Assembly: GCA_964473525.1 (NCBI GenBank) | Contig: CAYYPK010000009.1 | Location: 1-64,000, forward strand | Reading direction: 5' to 3' | From: GCA-2687025 sp964473525 | Lineage (GTDB): Bacteria > Poribacteria > WGA-4E > GCA-2687025 | DNA: 64,000 bases | In this document: positions 61,208 to 64,000 of the stretch, in pieces | Layout: the number at the start of each line of letters is the position of its first letter | How positions within the stretch are numbered: the first letter of the stretch is position 1 | Position numbers and translations under genes: made by a program | The notes under the pieces: generated by a model | Told to the model about the DNA's origin: nothing | Databases searched by the model: none | What the model saw: the letters and a program-made list of their open reading frames with translations, nothing else

Positions 61208-62458
61208 ATGGTGTGGGTGATTTCCGCGTATAGCATGGTAATAGCATTGGTGGGACTCGTGGGCCTCTGGATAGCACGCGTCCGTCGAGACCCGATTCCC
61301 GCTAGGGCCGTGGCCACTATCGTGACCATGATGGGGGTGCTGGGGACGTTCCTCGGCGTCGTGTGGTCGTTGCGTGGGTTCAGTGTAGCAGACAGCGAGC
61401 AGATTCAGCAGAGCGTCCAAGGCCTGCTGATGGGCATGAAGGGCGCGTTCTGGACCTCGGTTGCCGGAATCGCAACGGCAATCCTCGTACGCCTTGCCGC
61501 GCCGTTGGTCGTTCCCGTCGATTCGTCCAAACGCACACTAGACGATCTGGTCGAAGCTGTCCGAGAGGAAGGGGGCGCAACGCGGAGCCGTCTCGAAGCA
61601 ATGGATCTCAGCCTGCGCGCGCTTCCCGAGGCTGCTGATGCTCTGTCATCGGCTATCGCGAGCCAGCACGACACTGCCAACCAAGCAGCTGTCGACTCTA
61701 GTGCGACACTTGTGAAGCTAAGCGAAACGCTTGGGACTGTCGACGCGAGCCTATCGAGTGTCACTCGGTTGGTAGATAATCTGCTCGCCTCGCAGGTGAC
61801 TCTTCACAGTCACATAGGGGCAATGACAACCCTTAACACAGATGCCGAACAGGCAGCCCCGCTCCTCGAGCAGCGGCTGATACGGTTGGTTGATGGCGTG
61901 ACGACTACCCTCACAGACTCCGTCGACCAATCCACTCAGGCATCTAGTGAAGCTATCGAGAAGTCCAAGGCTGCACTCGTCGGGCTGTCCGATGCTATCG
62001 CCGAACAGCGCCAAGCTCTACACACACAAACCGAGGAGAATCTGGACGCAGGTATCAGATTGCTGAATCGCGCCTTGGAATCCATCTCGGGGCATCACGA
62101 GGAATCTCAGAAGACGTTCGTCCAGATGTCGGCTCAGGTCGCCGAGCAGCACGCAGGCCTGCTTGCACAAAGCGACGAAAGCCTTCAGTCGATCAGTAAG
62201 CTAGTGCAGGACGCCGTTACATCTCTATCGCTTCAGCAAGCCGAAACTAGACAACTGATGGACGAGAGTGCAGAGCATTTTCGGCAACTCGACGCTCAGA
62301 TCGGCGATGAGTTGTCCAAGTGTCTGACGCACTTGGGGACGCATCTCACGGCTCTGTCAGAGAAGTTTGTGGCTGACTACGGAAAACTCACGACAAACCT
62401 ACGCACCGTCGTCGAACTCGGTGAGGCTGTTCGCCGTGACGAGGCACGGAATACATGA
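61208..62458 (+). CDS. ZorA-like MotA-type proton-channel protein with long coiled-coil tail
   Basis: 416 residues from the ATG with GGGAG 10 nt upstream; a TTG at 61163 would add 15 residues. Three N-terminal membrane helices (VWVISAYSMVIALVGLVGLW; TIVTMMGVLGTFLGVVWSLR; AFWTSVAGIATAILVRLA) carry the pattern GTFLGVVWSL, then QQSVQGLLMGMKGAFWTS, that I associate with ZorA of Zorya anti-phage systems rather than with ExbB or MotA. Residues about 110-410 are one continuous helical tail of heptad-like repeats (TLTDSVDQSTQASSEAIEKS, QMSAQVAEQHAGLLAQSDES), as in the cytoplasmic ZorA tail thought to relay a signal. Stop overlaps the next start (ATGA). Confidence 0.85.
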   Translation: MVWVISAYSMVIALVGLVGLWIARVRRDPIPARAVATIVTMMGVLGTFLGVVWSLRGFSVADSEQIQQSVQGLLMGMKGAFWTSVAGIATAILVRLAAPLVVPVDSSKRTLDDLVEAVREEGGATRSRLEAMDLSLRALPEAADALSSAIASQHDTANQAAVDSSATLVKLSETLGTVDASLSSVTRLVDNLLASQVTLHSHIGAMTTLNTDAEQAAPLLEQRLIRLVDGVTTTLTDSVDQSTQASSEAIEKSKAALVGLSDAIAEQRQALHTQTEENLDAGIRLLNRALESISGHHEESQKTFVQMSAQVAEQHAGLLAQSDESLQSISKLVQDAVTSLSLQQAETRQLMDESAEHFRQLDAQIGDELSKCLTHLGTHLTALSEKFVADYGKLTTNLRTVVELGEAVRRDEARNT

Positions 62459-63159
62459 GGGGTCGACAGCACGAACGAGTCATTGAGATCGAGGACCATT
62501 GGATGTCCGTTGCTGACCTCATGGCCGCGCTGATGTTCATCTTCGTCCTCATCGCGACCAGCTTCATGCTAGCCGTTCAGGAGCGTCAGAAGACCTATGT
62601 GAACCTTAAGGAAGAGCTTTACCGAGATCTGCATCGGGAGTTTCGTGCCGATTTCCAGAGGTGGAACGCAGAACTCGACCCTAAGACGCTTTCCATTCGC
62701 TTCACAGACGAAGACGTTCTGTTTCCTGTCGGCCGCGCGAACTTGCGCCCCGCATTCCAAGAAATCCTCAAAGACTTCATACCGCGCTACATCCACGAGT
62801 TGCTGTGGTCGAGTGACTACCGTCAGGATATCGTCGAGATCCGGATCGAGGGACATACCTCGACAGAGTGGAATGACGATATCAGCCTCGATGCAGCGTA
62901 TGTTCGCAATATGGAGCTATCGCAATCCAGGACCCGGGCGGTCCTAGCGTACATCCTGGACATGCCCGAGGTACAGTCCGACGCGGAGTTCAAAGGGTGG
63001 CTCAAAGATCGGTTGACAGCCAACGGACTGTCGTCTAGCTCCCCTATACAGGTGGAAGGCCGTGAAGACCCTGTCGCCTCACGTCGCGTGGAGTTTCGCG
63101 CAGTCGTGGATGCAGCGAAGTACATGGAATTCGCCACATCCAATGGGAGTGATCCGTGA
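62455..63159 (+). CDS. ZorB-like OmpA/MotB-type stator protein
   Basis: 234 residues. A short cytoplasmic lead, then one membrane helix with the proton-binding Asp at its start (HWMSVADLMAALMFIFVLIA, D21), as in ZorB and MotB. A linker helix follows, then an OmpA-like peptidoglycan-binding domain: LSIRFTDEDVLFPVGRANLR, then IVEIRIEGHTSTEWNDD and MELSQSRTRAVLAYIL. The GHTS-x-x-W form instead of GHTD-x-x-G is typical, as I recall, of ZorB. Starts inside the ZorA stop and ends inside the next start (GTGA), so all three genes are translationally coupled. Confidence 0.87.
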   Translation: MRGRQHERVIEIEDHWMSVADLMAALMFIFVLIATSFMLAVQERQKTYVNLKEELYRDLHREFRADFQRWNAELDPKTLSIRFTDEDVLFPVGRANLRPAFQEILKDFIPRYIHELLWSSDYRQDIVEIRIEGHTSTEWNDDISLDAAYVRNMELSQSRTRAVLAYILDMPEVQSDAEFKGWLKDRLTANGLSSSSPIQVEGREDPVASRRVEFRAVVDAAKYMEFATSNGSDP

Positions 63160-64000
63160 AGTCGCTGCGGAGCTTTGACCTGATGCCTAGGTTCGCAGAT
63201 ATCCTTGCCGACCTGGGCACACAACCTAACATGAGCTGGCGCCCAGACATTCCGTGGCCATCAACCGAAACCCGGCCACGTCCCACGACGGCCAGGGCCG
63301 CCAGAACCGCGTTCTCGGACACAGAACTGGCAGCGGACGATTCTGGGCGCCTGCATCGTGGAGGGATACAGTGTGCTGTTCATCCGGCCGTGGTCTTCAT
63401 GGACTCGCCGCCCGCCTCCAGCACGCTGGCGGAACGACCCCATGCGGCTAGGTACCACGTAGCCAACTGCGAAATCATCGTGCGCCGGACGGCCACCGAT
63501 CAGCGCTCCGACCTTGTAGTCACAGGCCGGTTAGACGGGTACTTCGAAGTGGAGATCCAGGTCAGAGCCGGATTGAAGCTGGCCATCGTCCGCAGCGAAT
63601 TGCATGTATGTAAGAAGTGCCTGACAGCCCTCAATTACGACGGCTATGCGGACGCGCACGCTGGCGAACAAGAACGCATATGGGCTGATTTCTCCGTGTC
63701 TGAGTTCGCTCGCGGCGTTGGCGAGCCCGCAGAGGACGTTGCCGAACTGTTCGAAACACGCCCGGTCCTCGGTATGGCTCTCTTCCGGCACGAGATACTT
63801 AGCTATTTGCACCAACTCGCGGAGGACTACGATGTCTATCTGCGTAGCTACGAATCCACATCATCAAACCTGTGGACGCTCGCGGGGGAAGGGGCACTTG
63901 ATCAAGATACTGCGGCGCGCATCCGGGGGGCCATACATGCTCTGAATGCGGCATCGCATGGAGATAACGTAGCGTATTCCGACGTGTCCAAGATCGTCGA
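63156..64000 (+). CDS. Third gene of the Zorya-like operon, unknown function, partial
   Basis: Opens at a GTG overlapping the ZorB-like stop and stays open to the window edge (281 residues visible). Residues about 1-85 look disordered. About 85-180 form a small alpha/beta domain: ARYHVANCEIIVRR, DLVVTGRLDGYFEVEIQV, then a paired-Cys motif ELHVCKKCLTALNYDGYADA. I recall a similar CxxCL-x-x-LNY-x-GY element ahead of HNH nuclease domains, but no HNH is visible here. The last about 60 residues are helical and include IRGAIHALNAASHGDNV. It is not recognisably ZorC, ZorD or ZorE from what is seen. By position it is the likely effector or accessory subunit. Confidence 0.7.
   Translation, partial: MKSLRSFDLMPRFADILADLGTQPNMSWRPDIPWPSTETRPRPTTARAARTAFSDTELAADDSGRLHRGGIQCAVHPAVVFMDSPPASSTLAERPHAARYHVANCEIIVRRTATDQRSDLVVTGRLDGYFEVEIQVRAGLKLAIVRSELHVCKKCLTALNYDGYADAHAGEQERIWADFSVSEFARGVGEPAEDVAELFETRPVLGMALFRHEILSYLHQLAEDYDVYLRSYESTSSNLWTLAGEGALDQDTAARIRGAIHALNAASHGDNVAYSDVSKIV

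Noticed and set aside
1..64000. tRNA, rRNA and CRISPR arrays
   Set aside because: No cloverleaf with a convincing T-loop, no rRNA-like segment and no regularly spaced direct repeats were found by reading both strands.

Overview
The window is GC-rich, densely coded Gram-negative-type DNA: lipobox lipoproteins, Sec signal peptides, an outer-membrane barrel with a C-terminal Phe, and an ExbB/ExbD energiser. The best taxonomic hint is a secreted WD40 protein (8348-11194) that combines dockerin-type repeats, a cohesin-like module and a C-terminal domain with the motif NPFNPETWIPYRL. I associate that combination, together with many beta-propeller, PQQ-propeller and enolase-superfamily genes, with Candidatus Poribacteria or a close relative. 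This placement is inference. No rRNA or tRNA gene was found.

Layout. (1) 1-8240: a truncated cyclase/NB-ARC signalling protein, two small hypothetical genes, then a minus-strand run of a periplasmic coiled-coil protein, class I fructose-1,6-bisphosphatase, a beta-hydroxyacid dehydrogenase, a LolA-like protein, TruD and Hsp20. (2) 8348-18710: the WD40/dockerin protein, a Wzz-like chain-length protein, then a large lipoprotein with barrel-like features followed by a carboxypeptidase-regulatory/ExbB fusion and two ExbD proteins. (3) 18767-25739: an amidase with a GatC/AtzG-like small partner, a serine hydrolase, a PQQ propeller, a BtrH-like protein and a TolB-like propeller. (4) 25876-31914: a complete carbohydrate-type ABC importer operon with two non-equivalent ATPases and its own promoter. 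(5) 32172-39125: a tail-fibre-like protein, a TIM-barrel protein and three propeller proteins. (6) 39356-50921: a broken sensor kinase, ferredoxin-NADP reductase, a metallophosphatase, two glycoside hydrolase-like genes, pterin dehydratase, membrane proteins, a methyltransferase and an enolase-superfamily enzyme. (7) 51049-53363: a decayed copy of part of the cyclase/NB-ARC gene, a methyltransferase and a GT2 glycosyltransferase. (8) 53726-60195: four full-length flagellin genes of exactly 292 codons plus a truncated fifth, each preceded by its own sigma-28-type promoter and a leader of about 360-420 nt. (9) 60412-64000: a TPR-like hypothetical gene, then a translationally coupled three-gene operon of ZorA-like and ZorB-like motor proteins and an unrecognised third gene that runs off the window edge.

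The most interesting parts are the Zorya-like locus at the right edge, placed next to a broken flagellin copy; the flagellin array with one promoter flanked by inverted repeats; the ABC importer in which one ATPase has lost its signature motif and the other its Q- and H-loop residues; the ExbB fusion operon; and a dispersed palindromic repeat, one copy of which is translated inside an ATPase gene.
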